A DNA stretch of 64,000 bases. Source: Struthidea cinerea. Taxonomy: Eukaryota > Chordata > Aves > Passeriformes > Corcoracidae. The stretch is from NCBI GenBank assembly GCA_013397865.1, contig VZTI01004612.1, positions 80,962 to 144,961 of the forward strand, written 5' to 3'. The position numbers and the translations under genes were made by a program. Below the pieces are notes generated by a model, which saw only the letters and a list, made by a program, of their open reading frames with translations, was not told the DNA's origin and searched no databases. Shown piece by piece: positions 43,205-57,700 of this stretch (positions within the stretch are counted from its first letter, which is position 1; the number at the start of each line of letters is the position of its first letter).

Positions 43205-44090
43205 TGCCAGAGCTGGATTTTATTTTTATATATATATATATATGTAGACATAGACATAGCTATCTATCTATGTATCTCCCACTTTAAGAAGTAGTCAAGC
43301 CTCATAAATACCACAACCTGTATAACATAGTATAGACACAGAAAAGTAAAGCTCGCACTCTACCCACCCTGTCCATCAACCTTAAAAAGGCAAAATCCCA
43401 CACCTCTGGCCACTCAGCTAGGCTGAGGTAAATGTAACCCCTGCGGGCAGAAGGCGCTCCGCGGCCGGCTGCCCTGCCCACACGCCTCAGCCGCTCCAAA
43501 CACGGTCCCTGCGGGGCACCCCCGGCCCGCTCCGAGGCCGCGCTGCCGCCTCATGGCCCCGCCGCCCTTCCCGCCCNACATAGAGAAGAAATGCATTAAA
43601 ATATATATAAAGTAATAAATATTCTTTATATATAGTACATATTTCCTTTATATATATATACTTCCTTATATATAGAAATATGTAAAATATATACATAAGG
43701 AAATATATAATTAATTTCCTTTATATACTTCTTTATATATAAATATATAAACATATATACATAAAGAAGAATGTATTCTTTATATATAGACTATCTTATA
43801 TATTTATATATAAATATGTACTATATATGTAATAGAAAATACATAAATGTATTTAGCCTTTATATTCTTTTATGTATTTTTTAATTGTACAGAGAATATT
43901 TATTTTTTTGTGTGTATATTTTCTTTATATATAGAATATATATATTATCATATATGTTCTTTATATATATAAATATCACTTAAATATATTTTCCTTATAT
44001 AGAGATTAAATATATATAAGGAAAATAAATATATTCCAAAAGAAATCAGGTACATATAAATATATACATATATATATATATAAAAAAAGT
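43205..44090. repeat. TA-rich low-complexity DNA in the probable MYO9A 3'UTR
   Basis: (TA)n at about 43,220, TATC/TATG repeats to 43,280, and from 43,590 long TATATA stretches with repeated CCTTATATA and TATATAAGG words that pair as inverted repeats. A GC-rich block (about 43,435-43,576) ending in one N interrupts it. Confidence 0.75.
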
Positions 44091-44990
44091 TTGCCTGAGC
44101 CAGATCTGACATCCCTGCTCTCCTCCCGCTGGGATGAGAAACCTGAGGATGAGGCTGGACCCTTCACTCGTCCCCAGGATCCCCTCCCCCAGAGCCATTT
44201 TAAGGGCAATTCTGAGGTTTTTAGTTCAAGTGGCTCAAAATGCTGGTTTGGCACCAAGCACTCGGACGCTCCCGGCAATCCCAGTTCCCAGAGAATTTGG
44301 GGTGGCTCCCCAGGGGTTTCCACTGTTGTGGTCACAATCCACCTTCTCAGTGCACCCGGGTCGGTCCCCAACGCCTGTTTGTCCCCCTGGGGCTGGGAAA
44401 ATCCCATCTTCCCCCATGGATGGGGTCATTGACTCGGTCTTGCTCCGCTCCCGGGATGCAGCGCCGAGGCCGAAGCTGTTCCCACTCTCCCTGCGGCATC
44501 TGTCGCTTCCCCCGTAGGAAACAAAATTAAAGATAACATGAAAAAAGTGTCAAATTTCAAATATCAAACAAAAAATAACCCCAAAAAATAGACCATCCCT
44601 GGAATGGGCAGGGGGAGAGGGGACCGAGGGGCAGCTCGGCCAAACCTGGGCATGGCAGGAAAAGACAAAATACTCAGGAAAACTCAATTTTTTGCTGTTT
44701 TCTCCATTTTTGATGGCATTTCAGGGAAGGATGAGCCCCAGCCCAGCCCACCTGGAAGGACAGATCCAGCCTTTATAAATCTAATTAGCGTGCCGGGGCC
44801 CCTAATTTTGCCTTTTCAGAGGTTTTCCTGCACCCGGAGCTTCTCCAGGTGCCACTGAGGATGATGATGAGACGATTGGGGAGGGATTATGAGCTGAGTC
44901 ATTAACTAGCATCATTAATTAGTCCTGTGATGGGCTATGATGGGCTAATTACACCTCCAGGGATTTCTGGCTGAAAATAAAACTCCATGT

Positions 44991-44996
44991 TTTATT
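44991..44996 (-). terminator. MYO9A: Candidate proximal MYO9A polyadenylation signal
   Basis: AATAAAAC on the minus strand 735 nt after the MYO9A stop, preceded in transcript direction by A/U-rich sequence. It could give a short 3'UTR form. Confidence 0.4.
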
Positions 44997-45730
44997 GAGC
45001 GATGGCCGGTGACACCAGTGGTGACACCAAGGATGGCTCAGCCGATCGCTCCCGTCCTCTCTGGCCCCCAAAAAATAATAATAATTAAAAAAAAAAATTC
45101 TGTCTGGAGAAAAATATTTAAAAAAAAATAATAAAAATATATATATTTACATGAAACTCCAGGAACCGGTATATAAACAAATATCGCTTCAAGTAGTCCT
45201 CAATTATTATTAATTATTATTATTTTTTAATACTGATGGTCTCAAAAAAAAAAAAAAGAGGAAAGGTGGTTAGGTCTCATTAAAAAATAAAAAACCAAAG
45301 GGAAAAGGTTATTTTTGGCAGGTTTTAACACTTTTCCATGCGCTCAGCGTTGGCGTGGATGAGGTGGTTAAAGCGCGGAGGGCTTGGCTGCAGTGGAGCC
45401 GGCTCGGGGTGCTCCCGTGGGAGTTTTAGGCTTGGTTTGCTCCTACCGACAGGCGATGGCGATTCGGCACAAGGATTTGGCGGCGGATGCTCCGAGACGT
45501 GGGATGCTCCGAGGGGAAGGGCCAGGAGCCGGCCAGTGCCTCCCATCCCGGTCCACCCCCTGGCCACCCAAAGGTCTCAACCCCCCCAAACCATTAAGGC
45601 CACCATTAAAACCGTCCCCTCCTGGCCTTTTTAATTAAGAATTCATCCCCTGACATTAACGAGGAAGCCATCAGAGCACTGCTGATGGGGAGGATGCCCC
45701 GGCAGGAATGCGGCCCCGGGGTGGAGCATC

Positions 45731-48700
45731 TCAGACCATGAACTCGTTGCTCCCCAGGAGGACAAGGGGTTGGGCGGCAGCGCAATCGGCCTCAGGGTTC
45801 CTCTTGCGTCCCCCTCCAGGCCCCCCATCCGGGGGCTCTTTGGTTTTTGGGGGGGAAGTTTTCACACTCTTCAGTTTCTGTTTGCCTTTCTCCGGGTTGA
45901 AGGTCCCGCGTGTGGTGAACTGCGGCCGGTCCTCGGGATAACGGAGAGGCCCCGCCAGGCCCTCAGGGCTCGCCCGGGTTTCGGGGGCCTCACCATGTCC
46001 CCCCGCTCGGTAGAAAGGAGATTTGGAGTACATCTGGAAGCGCTTCCGGGGCAGGTGGGGCAAGCAGGACGTGGACGACTGGGAGGAGGAGGAGGAGGAG
46101 GAGATGGGGGTGTTGGTCGGCTCCGCCGGGTCCAGCCGCATCCTGGGGTGCCGTCGCAGCCGGCTCGGCCCCTCAGCCTTGGCAGGGCGCAGGGAGGTAA
46201 GTGCTACACTTCTCTCTGCAGGGCCAGAAGGACCACGGACGGTCAACACCCGGACACCACCCAGTACCCAACCACCCCCCTCCCTGGGGACACGTGCCAC
46301 TGAAGCCAGGACAATGTTCCCAGCATCTTGGTGGGGGCAGCGATGATGAGGCAGCACTGGAAGAATGTTCACCTCCGCACCAACCCTGGCTGCTCCCATC
46401 CATCCCCCCAGGGACACGTGCTTGAACCCTTAACCCCCCTCTCTGCACCCATTTAAACCGTTGACTTTAAATAAATTTGAAAATCCCAAATAATCCTTCC
46501 CAAAGCGACAGAAAAACATGGTGCCCCCAAGTCTGGGGGGGACTGCCCATGGCAGGGAGATGGACTTCATGACCTTTGAAGGTCCCTTCCAACCCAAACC
46601 ACTGCATCATAAACCCAAGAACACCTGGATTTACCCGAGCGATCGGAGATGGCTCCTTCGGAGTCGAAGTTCAAATTTTCTGAGCTGTCGGCGGTGCCGA
46701 TGGAGGCTTCGGACTCGAGGGTTTCGTCGTCGGAGGCGCGGGGCTCCAGTGTCAGCATCTCGAATGTCAGCTCCTCCCTGCAAAGCCAACCCAGCCCCAT
46801 TGACCCAACGGGACCAAAAAGGTGGAGAGGAGAAAGGGATGCACGTGTGCCAAGAGATCACGGAGGAGTGGAGCCCTCCAGTTATCAACCACATGATGCC
46901 AAGCAACATCCTCAGGTCGGGGACGTGGCTCGCACCCTCGGCCAGACTCACTTTTCCTTCTGCAGGCTCTCGATCTGCTCGGTCAGCACCTTCTCCTCCT
47001 GCTGCATGGCCACCTGCTGCTGCTCTGTCACCTCCATCTCCATGGCCTCCTCGCTGCTCATGGTCTCTTCGGGGACGTCCGTCACGGAGGGCAAGCGCCC
47101 GGTGACAGGGGACGCGGGGCTGGGGTAGGCGCCGCGCCGCACGCGTCCTTTGCCCTGAAGAGAGACCATGGTGTCACCACCACCAGCTGAGGTGATGTGG
47201 CAAACACTCAGGTGCCAACCACGCTGCTCTCCCAAGGAGTGAAGAGGAAGGGCCCAGACATCGGTCCTCAGTGTGCCGCCGCCGGATGCACCCCGGACCC
47301 TCCAAAACCTTTCTTCAGGCTGGGAGAAGTACCAGAAGGACTCAACACATTGGAGGGGCTGGGGATGGAGGTGGCGGGGAAGGCAGCGGGGAGGATGATG
47401 CTGATGGACCAAGTGCAACTTGGACTCCAAGCAAGCCCAGCTAGCAGCAGGAGGGGTTCCCACAAAGCCCACAGCCTGTGAGATGGGAAGCTTGACGGTG
47501 GCTTTGGGTGGGAGCATCACAAAGGCTTTGATTTCAGGGCACCTGGCTCCCGCTTTATCCTTGGATCAAGTCTCACATCCTTCCCTCATCCACCTTTGAT
47601 ATTACCTGAGCAACACAAGGGTCTCCCTGGCCCCTTCAGCAAACAGGAACTCCCACCTAATCATGTTGTCCATGCCCTGATCTCATGTACAGGAGATCCA
47701 GAAACCAGGACCACCTCCAGTGGTCCTTTGTAAGACAACCAATGTGGATCTTTGTGCCCACAGTTGAACTTGCTCTGATTTAATGCAGCTCTGAAGAACC
47801 ATCTCATTTTTTTAATACTGAAACTGACAATGAAAAAGGACTCAAACAAGAGTGGTACAGATGGAGAGATGCATATGCAGCTGTTTGGATCTTCTGAGGA
47901 CAAGCTCTACAGATCTGCTCCACAGAGCAGAAGAAAAAGAAGGATTCTTGGAGATGAGGGACATGGCAGAGATTAAACAGCTTTTATCTCAACATTATCA
48001 TGATCAGTCATCTCATCTTCTACATTCCAGATCCTGATGTGACCAGGACTAGGAGCTGTCCATCACTTGCTGCCCTCCCCCGACAACCATCACCCAGGAA
48101 GAACCTGCGTCTCCTTGGGGTTGAAGAGCTTGTTGCAGTTCAACTTTGCTCCCCGTATTTAACCCCTGCGTCCCCAGGTCTTCCTGACAACCCATGTGCC
48201 CAGAGCAGGTTTTCAGGATAAAAGATCCTCCCTTTTTCCCTTTAAAAGACAGATTTCCTCCATTTTAGCCCTTTCATCTTTTAACAGCAAATCTCAGAGA
48301 TCTGTCTTTGTCAGCAAAGCCGTTCCTGTGCCCCGGTGTTCTTCTGACGACACCTTTCACGTGGGCTCCTGAGCTGAAGCGCAGCTCCCTGAATCCTATT
48401 AGCCAAAAGCCCCAAGATCCCAAAGATCCCACTGGCTTGTGGACTTAAGCCCCAGAGAAATGCTGTGCTCAGCATCAGGGGAGCAGAGCTCGAATTTTGC
48501 TCTTCTCCACCTCCTGACACTCATGGATGTGGAAGAATGGGGGGAACCTGAGGGAACTTTCCTCATGGGCTGCGCCTTTTAGGAAAGGAAACAGCCCTAT
48601 GAGCATTCCCAAAATCCTGCAGGTGCTTTTCTCGCCTGTCACAGTCTCACAGAACTCACACTCAAGCTGGGATGGAGTTGGGGAATACAGGGCTTGCTGG

Positions 48701-51700
48701 ACTCCTCCTCATTCAAACCTGGGTGTCCTGACCTTGTGTTCAGGGTGGTAGTGCTCCTCCTCCAAGAAGGTGGAGGAGACCTTTGGATGCCTTATGGTCT
48801 CCAAGGCATCCAAGCTGAGGTTTTTATCCACCATCTTCAGAAACAGCAGAGCTGTGAAAGCAACTTGATGCTGAAACGCATCCTGAGCGAGGAGAAATTG
48901 AGGTGGGAAGGGAAGGGATGAATCAAGCAAAGTAAGAAAGAGGGAAGCACAGGATGGAAAAAGAAAATAAAATAGAAAATTAAAGTAAGTAGGAAGGGAA
49001 AAGGTGTGGGAAGCGTATTTCTGAGGAGCTGCGTGCAGGGATGGCCGAGCGCCAGCCCCAAACTCCTGTGCCCGGGGGGACCTGCGGGAGGAACGGCGGC
49101 TCCGAGGAGCGGCGGGACCGGACGGGTCATGGACAATGGCCGGTGGGACAGAGCTGGAATGAGCGACGGTGACACACAACGAGGGTCGCGGCAGCTGCCG
49201 CTGATACATACCGGGATTGAACTGCGGGTTATGCTCATAAATCTAACTGCAATTAGTACGGGCTTCTGGATTAGAGAGGAGATGAAAAGGAAAGCAGAAG
49301 GTTAGAGTGCACATGCCGCCGCCCCTCCAAAAACCCGCTTTGCTCACTTTGAGGTTTTTTCAGTTAACTGAGATGAGTGGGGCAGCTCTGCAGCACCAGC
49401 TCCACAATCTTGGGCAGCCCCTGCTTGGATTTCATCCCCAAAAAGCAGAAGCCACGTGTCCCTGAGGATCATTGGGGGCAGGTCCAAGCAGAGGGCCCGC
49501 TCGGCTCCTCAGCCCAAGCCTGTGCCGATGGTGCTGCGTCGAGTCCGTCCCTCTCCCGCAGCCCAACAAGGCAAGCACAGGTGCATCCGCAGCCCGCCGG
49601 CCCCCCGCAAGCATGGAAGCTCAATGAGATGGGTTTGAGGCTCCCAAAAAGGCAGTGCGGGAGCAGGGAGAGCCTTTGGGGAACTCATTTTGGGTTTAGA
49701 TAATGTGACTGAGCACAAAAAACAATGGTCCAGGTCACCCATGGGGTGATGCTGAGCTGGTCAATGAAAGTTTGTTTGACTCGACTCAGGACCAAACAAG
49801 CTCAAATGAAGGTGGAAATGCTGATCAGGAACATCTGAGCAGGAGTGACAACGTTTCTGTGGACCGTTCCCACCTCGTCGTGCTTTGGTATGACTCCCTG
49901 CGAAGGTGAGGAGCCAAGGAGCCACCATGGGGCTGAGGGTCCCTGTCCTGGTGGAGATGGTGTGGGAGTTTGCGAAGGGTTTGGGAGGCTGGGATAAGCA
50001 GGAGAAGATAAGGTAGGGGGGCTTCAGGGGCAAGGAGAGGACAGGAGGGGACAGAGAGGGCTCTGGCACCTCACCATAGATCTGCGGATCAAGGAGAGGC
50101 GGCTCTTGGCTTTGTTCTCTGCAAACTCCAGGCTGTTGATGTCCTTGAGACGAGCCTTGTACTTGTTCATCTGCTCGATGACAATTAATTCCACACAACT
50201 AAGGGAGAAAAAACCCAAAAGAAGGCAAAATGGGAGGAGGAAGCCATTTGATCTGAGCTGCTCTGTCTTGTCTTGGCTTGTCCTTCAAAAGGAGTTCCTG
50301 GTAGCTTCTCCCTCAGTTCCAGCACATCCTCTCATTTTATTACAAGGAAAGGGTTATTTTGAAGATCTGCCTTGACGGAAGAGCATGGAGGAGAAAGCTC
50401 CAGCTGGAAGCCAGAGGGTGGTGAGAATTCTCCTAAAAAGAGTGATCATGGGCTATGGATGGATTGAGGAAGAGCTCAGAGATATTAAAGATCGCCAAGG
50501 ATCCCACCAGAGAAATTTACCCCCCTTGGAAAAGGGAGTAGTGGAATACAAACCTGGAGAAGGCAGGCTGATTCCAACTCACTTGCACGCAGTAACTCTG
50601 CAGCAGCTTGTGTAACTCACCCGACTGTTTAATGTCGTCAGGAGGGTGTTTGGGGAAAAAATAGTCCTTTCCTTGTAATGAAACGAGAGGATGTGCTGGA
50701 GCTGAAGTGTGAGGCAGAAGCTACAATGAAATCCTGTTAAAGGACAGGTGTTCCTGCCAGCTGGGTCTCCAAACATGTTCTGGTCTTCAACAATTTTAAT
50801 ACTTACTGGAGGTAAAACCACCTCTTTCAGAAGCCCAGCCCTTCACTGGAGGGTTTTCATTATTGCAATTGACTCCAGTATCTATTTTTAAATCTATGTA
50901 GTACGAGCCAAACTGAACCTGGGCAAGTGCTTCACTTTTTCACTGTAAGACCTCTGCAATTATGGCAAACACCACAAATAAACCTAAATATATTAATATT
51001 AATATTGTTGAAGACCAAGCAACTCACCTCCTTCAATGAAAAAGCCAAAATTAGGTAAGAATCAAGATCTGCTTGCGAAGAATTAACTACGTTAACAATA
51101 AAACCATGCCAGCACAAGCTCCACTTTTCCTGCTGAGATGTGCCAGGCAGGAGCAGAAGCTTATCCACTCTTGGGGATCCTCCACCACTTACAAATCCTT
51201 CTTTAACAACTTCTTGGGGATTGAGAGAATTGAAAATATCTTCGTGCAGATGCATTTATTTGCACTTAGATGCTATGTGTTTATCACTTCATGCCAAAGC
51301 TGTCCATTTTTGAGCCATCTGCCCATCCTGGGGGTTACCAAGATGTGAATGGTGACGTGGTGGTGGAGCTGGCTGACCCGGCCCCAGGCTCTTACGTGGT
51401 GGTTTTGCTGATGTCCTGAACGCTCTGCAGTGGGTCTGTCGTGTCGGGGCAGCGGAGGATGCAGGGAGCAAACACGATGGCCAAGGCGTTGGCTGACATG
51501 CGGTTGGTCTCTTCTTGGAGGGCAATCCTGAAAAAACAGGGATTAAGAGAGAAGTCAGAGGTGGAGGCACCTCCACTGCACCTCTTGCACACGGTCATGG
51601 ATGAAGAGAGGAGATGATATTTCTATGGTGCAATCTTGCTTTGAGGGAGAAAGCCAAACCTCAAGACATCTCAGATATTCCCAAGGCAACAACCAGCCCT

Positions 51701-54700
51701 TTCCACCCAAAAACATGTCCCTGCAGTGGTGAGAGGCACCACAGGTCTGTAGGAACCACAAGTGACCAGAACACAGCAGAGGTCACTCATCAACACAACA
51801 TCCCTTGGAGAAACAGCTCCGCAGCCACCTCCTGGAAGACACAGCAGATTCAGAAGCTCTTCCCTGTCCCCTGCCTACCAGCCCCTGGCCTCGGCTAATC
51901 CGGTGGGAAGGATGCCTGACCATCCTGCCTTTGCCTAAAGCTGCCCAGGCCCAGCATACCTGACCAGGTGGAAGATGAGGCGCTCCAGGGTGCTGAGGTG
52001 GGTGCGGGAGAGCTGGTCGATGACTGAGTACACCCCACGCACTGTCTCCTTCCTCTCCTGGAGGCCTGTGGAGAAACCACCAGGGTTTAGGGGCAGCTTC
52101 TACTTCTTCGTCCTGTTTTAAATGGTACCTCTTAACACTCAATTTTCCTACTTAAAAGATACAACTTTGGGGCTGAAATTAGCTGAACCGTGATGCAAAA
52201 GCCACCAAATTGAGACCAAATTGCCTGAGGTTTCGCATAAAAAACCCTTTATAGCCAAAAAATCAGACTTTGAAACCAGGGAAATACAATTTGGCAAAAC
52301 CAGTCGGTTTGGGCCCCAAGAGTGAATCAAAAGTTTGGCACTAAAAGTGGACACCATTTCCCTCTACCAAGGGAATGGGATAGTGAGGGAGGCTCCTCAC
52401 CCATCACCCGCAGGAACTCCTCGTAGAGCTCAAAGGTCATGAGGGGGTTGGGCAGATCTCGGAGCCACTGCTTGAACACGCTGGCAATGACGTGGATGTT
52501 GTAGTCGTCTAAATTCACGTTATCGATGTCTGGGTTTGGCACCAGATGAAGCAAGAAGGAAAAGAACGAGAGACAATGATCAATATGAAGCCCAAGGCTG
52601 GACAAGGTGACCTTTAAAGGTCTCTTCCAACCTGAACTGTTCTATGATAAAGTATTCTAAAATGAAAAATGTTTACATGCCTTTAATGGCAACAAATCCA
52701 GCACTTGATTTCAGCTCCACACGGTAAAATTAGAGAGAAATACATTTTCCAGGGTAAATAACTTCAGGTGGGACCAGGATTTATTTTCTCACTGATTGCT
52801 TAGGGTGTAAGTAAGGCAGCATTTTCCCTCAATTAGAATGACTTTTTTTCTTGGATTGCTCCCAAAAAAAACCAAGAGTTGGTGACCTGAGTTATGGCTG
52901 CTGATGTGAAATCATCCCCTGCACGTCCCGGAGCCAGGAACGCTGAAGCATATCCCACTCTCCTCCCATCCAACTCTGCTGCTGCCGAGATTTTCCTCCC
53001 CACGCAGGATTTTATCCCGCCTCCTCTTACCTGTATCGAGGCCTTGCCGCAGCTCCTTGATCTTGTTGGTGGATCCCGATTTCCTGTAGATGCCCTCCGT
53101 GTACAGCCCGTGCATTTCGATGTAGTTGATGAGCTTCTCCACCAGCAGCGGCACCGCGCGCTCCTCGCTGGTCAGCCGGGACAGCTCCACGCCGAACTGC
53201 CGCGGTGAGAGCTCAGGGTCGTGCTACGCAGGAAAAGGGAAAAAGGGATTAAAACCCCTCTGGGAAGCAATGCTGGTGCAGCTTTGGATCCGATTATTCA
53301 GAGTCCTTCAGCTGATCCAGGAGATGTGTGAGTCTAGTGAAGGAGGACAGGACAGAACACAGGCCTTGCAATGCTAACCCGGTCGCTGGACATGCACCCG
53401 AAGGCAAAAAAGTCTGGATTTTCTTTCTTTAACCACCCCACTGTAGTTATATTCCCAGCCTGGAAGAGCCAACACAGCCGGGCATGGTCCTCCTCTACAT
53501 CCTGCCTCTCTGGCACCATCTTCAGGTATGATTTCACCCCCCAAAGATACACGAAGCAGAACAGGCAAATCTGAATCCTGGGTGTTTAGATCAACTTGAA
53601 GCATTGACAGTTACGAAAAATCAGTTACAAAAAACCAAACGAGATGCCAAAAAAAGAACATGAGAAGACCCATCTACACCTGTCAGGAAGGAACATTTTG
53701 CCAGCTGCAAACGCTCACTGGAGAGTTGATATCTGACAAATTGAAATGTGGAGAAAGTCCTCCTGCACAGGAGATTCTGGATGGGAAAAGTCAAAAAATC
53801 CAATAAAATATTGGCACAAATTCTCAGGCTTAGCTGAAGGAAGCTGAGATGCAGCTCCACCTTCAGCAAGGCAGTGGCTGTCCTTACAATTACTCCTGCA
53901 TTTTTCCTTTTCCTGCTCAATGTCACCTTTCACTGATCCTGCAAACCTTAGGAGCAGATGTGCGGAAGGTCCTCCTGTTGTTTCTTTCTCCTGACTGATG
54001 GTTTGTAGCTCCCTGTCACTGAGAACACCCCTAAAACCACAAATTCGCCAAGCACAGAGAAACTGGAGCCTTCCTAGAGAACTTCTAACTGCCCAGTGCA
54101 AAGCTACCCACGAAGACACAGTGAACTTGCTTCCTTGGGTGCAGCACAAGAACTTCCTTGTGCAGAGAAATCACAACAAAGAAGGCGGCTCCAAGAATGT
54201 CTGAAAAAATTAATCAGAGATCTCAGTGAACTTCCCAGATTTTAGAGCACACACTCTCATGAGGTGTTCCCAGCTCTTGCAGAAATAGTGCCAGAAAGAG
54301 TGCAGCAAAAATTCTATAAATATTCAAAATACAAACATATTCATACACATACACATCTTCAATGTGTATATTCAGATTATTCCTTGGGAAAAATGGACTC
54401 ATGAAGTTTTCTGGGGGCTGTGTGTTATGGAGGTTGTTCTCCTCTGAATAGCCTCCCAGGGAGCTGATAAAACTTTCCACTCATTATTATCCTGACTCTA
54501 TTTCCTTCTTTTGGGCACAAAATAAGCTATTTAAAAAAAACCCCACCAAATCTTGATGAGTCATTGTTAGCCAGGATGACCTGCTGCACTCATTCCCTGT
54601 TCCCCATACCCTGAAATCCAGTAAACAATATTTAATTCCCTGCTAAAGAGGGCAGTGAACATCCTCCACCTGCCCTTCCTCGCTCAGCCGTGGCAAGCAG

Positions 54701-57700
54701 GGACCGTTGGCGTGAGAAATAACCTGCATTTCCAAGAATAACCCCACATTTCCAAATCCTTAAAAGCTACAAAGTGAGGGAAATTCCTATTATTCCGCGT
54801 GGTTACAAGTCAGGGAACAACACTGCAACATCTGCTGCATGACTGGGCAGATCTACAGTGACTCATCACTGCGTAACTCCCAAAATACCTACAAAACCCT
54901 GCTTGGAGAGACCTCTGGGGACTTCTGGTCCAAGCTCCTGCTCAAAGGAGGGTTATTGCCAGCATTCTATTAAGTTTTGTACCTCCAATAATTTTTATAC
55001 AAACTTGGGATCTCTGTCTCAAGGTATTTAATGAAAGCAGAGCAATGAGAGACATTTACCTTTTTGGAGCACTTGGTCGTGGTTTTAAGACAGCACTTCT
55101 TGTGACAAGCATATTTACATACTGCAATGGAGAAAAGGAGTGCTTAATTATCCCAAAAGTCACATTGCTGGAGAAATAGGAATTCATATGAATTGAGTGG
55201 CTCTTCTCAGAACTACCAGGTCAAAAGCATGTTGGATTTGCAGTTTCCAGGGGCCAAGTCTGTATTAGATCCACTCAAACAAAAATAATGAAGCCTTTAA
55301 AATTAAAGGTGCCATATTTAAGTCAATGAAAAATAAAACCCTCCCTCTCCGACAGTTCAACGCAGACTGTAATCCATGAGTCGCTCCGAGTTATCAGACA
55401 CAGACACCCTCAGAGACTGGAAATGGCACCTCATTTGTATTCTTCCTGCACTGGGCCTGAAATGCCCCAGGGCTGATGCTGCCAACCTAATCACAAAAAT
55501 GGAGGAGGGATGATGGAAAAGGTTGATCCATCCCTTGGGTTTTTCCAAAAACAGATGGATCAACCTTTTCCATCATCCCTCCTTCGTTTTCCTGATCTCC
55601 CCAAAAATTCACATGCCTGCAAGCCAGAAAGGCGAAGCCAAATGAGTTTGTCAGGGTCAGGATCCCCACAGGCACCGTAAGGACACATTTCCATACCTGA
55701 CTTTGCTGTCCTTCCTTCTGTGACACTTAAACGTGTCTGACCTTATGGGATGGCCACATTCCCTGATCGATAAGACGTGCAACACAAAGCTCACTAACTG
55801 TGCCAGGAAGGACTGCTGGGATGGACTTACTAGTTGACTTCAGAAACCTTAAGAACTAAGTCCCTAAAGTTCTTCAGGTGTTACAAAAATCAAAATTTCT
55901 GGAGCGTGGGGTTGGAGGAAACAGCAGTGAACACTTTTCAAAATCCCCAAACTCATCACTGGGATAGAAGCACAAGAAAAGGACCACAGAAAGGGTGCTT
56001 ACATTTACAAACAGAAGCCCTGTCCATGATCCAGATCAAGGAGGAGCAATATTCACAGTACGTGGGGATGCTGTATTGGGTCGCCTTGAAAATGTGACCA
56101 TTGTGCTCTTCCACCTGGAGGATAAAGGTTGGGTGGTGAGAAAAGAGAGCTGGTGCTCAGCCTGCTGCAAAATGGGAAGATGAACCCAGTCAGCTGTCCA
56201 ACTTCAGCTCTTACTTGCTTTTATTTGGTATTTTTGTTTCCTTTTCAGCCCAACAACCCCACAGACAACCCAAACCAACATTCATCTTATAGGGGAACCG
56301 AACCATCATGGAAGCAGGTTGGAAACTCTTTTGACTGAGCTTGGCAGGTCAACTTCTTCATGTTAAGAAGGTTTCCTATGCATCTGTGGCCCCATTTTTT
56401 GGCTCTGCACCTGCACCCTCCTTAGTGCCATCATATCCCTTAGGAAAACAGGAGACACAATATCCTGCACGTCTGATCCCGGAGATGTAAAGCATACACC
56501 ATAAATTTATGCAGAAACCCAGAGTAAGACTTTGTTTTGCTCTCAGCCCTTCTCTAACAACCCTTGACATTACATTTATGTCTTGGCTGATGAGGGGCGT
56601 GTTTTCAGAACCAACCCAAGTGATCCTTGATCAAGCAAAGCAAATCCATCTCGAACGTCTTTCTAACATGTCCTTTCAGGGCTGACGTTCAGATCTCAGC
56701 TCAGGACGTGTCACAAGCTGGTCTCTTGTCATTCTGGCCCCAAGGACATTGATTTTTTAATGTGCAGGCTTAACTCACCACATCTGCTTCCTTTTTCCTT
56801 CTCTTTTTTCGTTCTGTTTTTGGCACCTGGTGAGGAAAGAGATTTAAGTCAATTTTCGGGCAATTTTGCCAGGTTAAGAGTACAGAGGGTTCATATCTAA
56901 CATTGTCCAGTGCCTTTCAGCACCATCCTCCAGTGCACCTGAAGCCCCAGGAGAGTCACTCTAGAAAACTCTCCCATGGATCACTCCATTTTTGGAATTT
57001 CCCTGACAGCTCTTCCCATCTTCATCTTGGAGTTGGGAGTAGCTGCTGCTCCAGCTCTGACCCCACCAGCAGCGACCCAGAGGGAACATGATGCTCAGCC
57101 TGCTCTAGGAAAACCTGCTTGGAGAGGAGGCTGGACAGGACTCGGAGCAGAAGAGCCAGGAGATGGGATATTTGCACAACAGACACCATCATCCAAGCCC
57201 GGCCGCAGATCCCGTGGTCAGCCTTGTAGACAATATGGAGCAGGAAGTGAGATCAGGTCTGTGACACAGTGCAGGCTCTTACTGCTCTAAGAACTGTACC
57301 TAGACCTGAGCCACTGCCCGTGTCCCCTTCTCCTGCAGCCCAACCCACGGTGACGTGTGTGGTCACTTGGGCAGCGGCCAGGAGACGTGAGAGGGTGTAT
57401 CTCTCACAGCCCCTCAAAGTTTGAATGAACCCCCCAGAACTGAAGAAGAAGCACCAGGAGCTGCCTTTCCAACCATCCACAGCTGGTTGCAGCTTTGCCC
57501 TGGAGATAACATTTAATCCTTGGCGTTGGCCACGCCCGGCTCAGCCCAGATGTGATCTGGGGTTGGCTGAGCCCAGTGGCACACAACCAGTGAGTCACAC
57601 CTTGCCTTGTCCAGCGCAGCTTAAAGCACAGAAGACAGCAGAGGGTCCCAGGTGTCTACAGGGGCACAACCCCATGGAAAGACAGCTCCCAAGCCCTCAA

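Noticed and set aside
48709..49209. 166-codon minus-strand frame in a MYO9A intron
   Set aside because: Only the neighbouring 54-nt exon fits MYO9A. The rest has no family match and no suitable splice sites.
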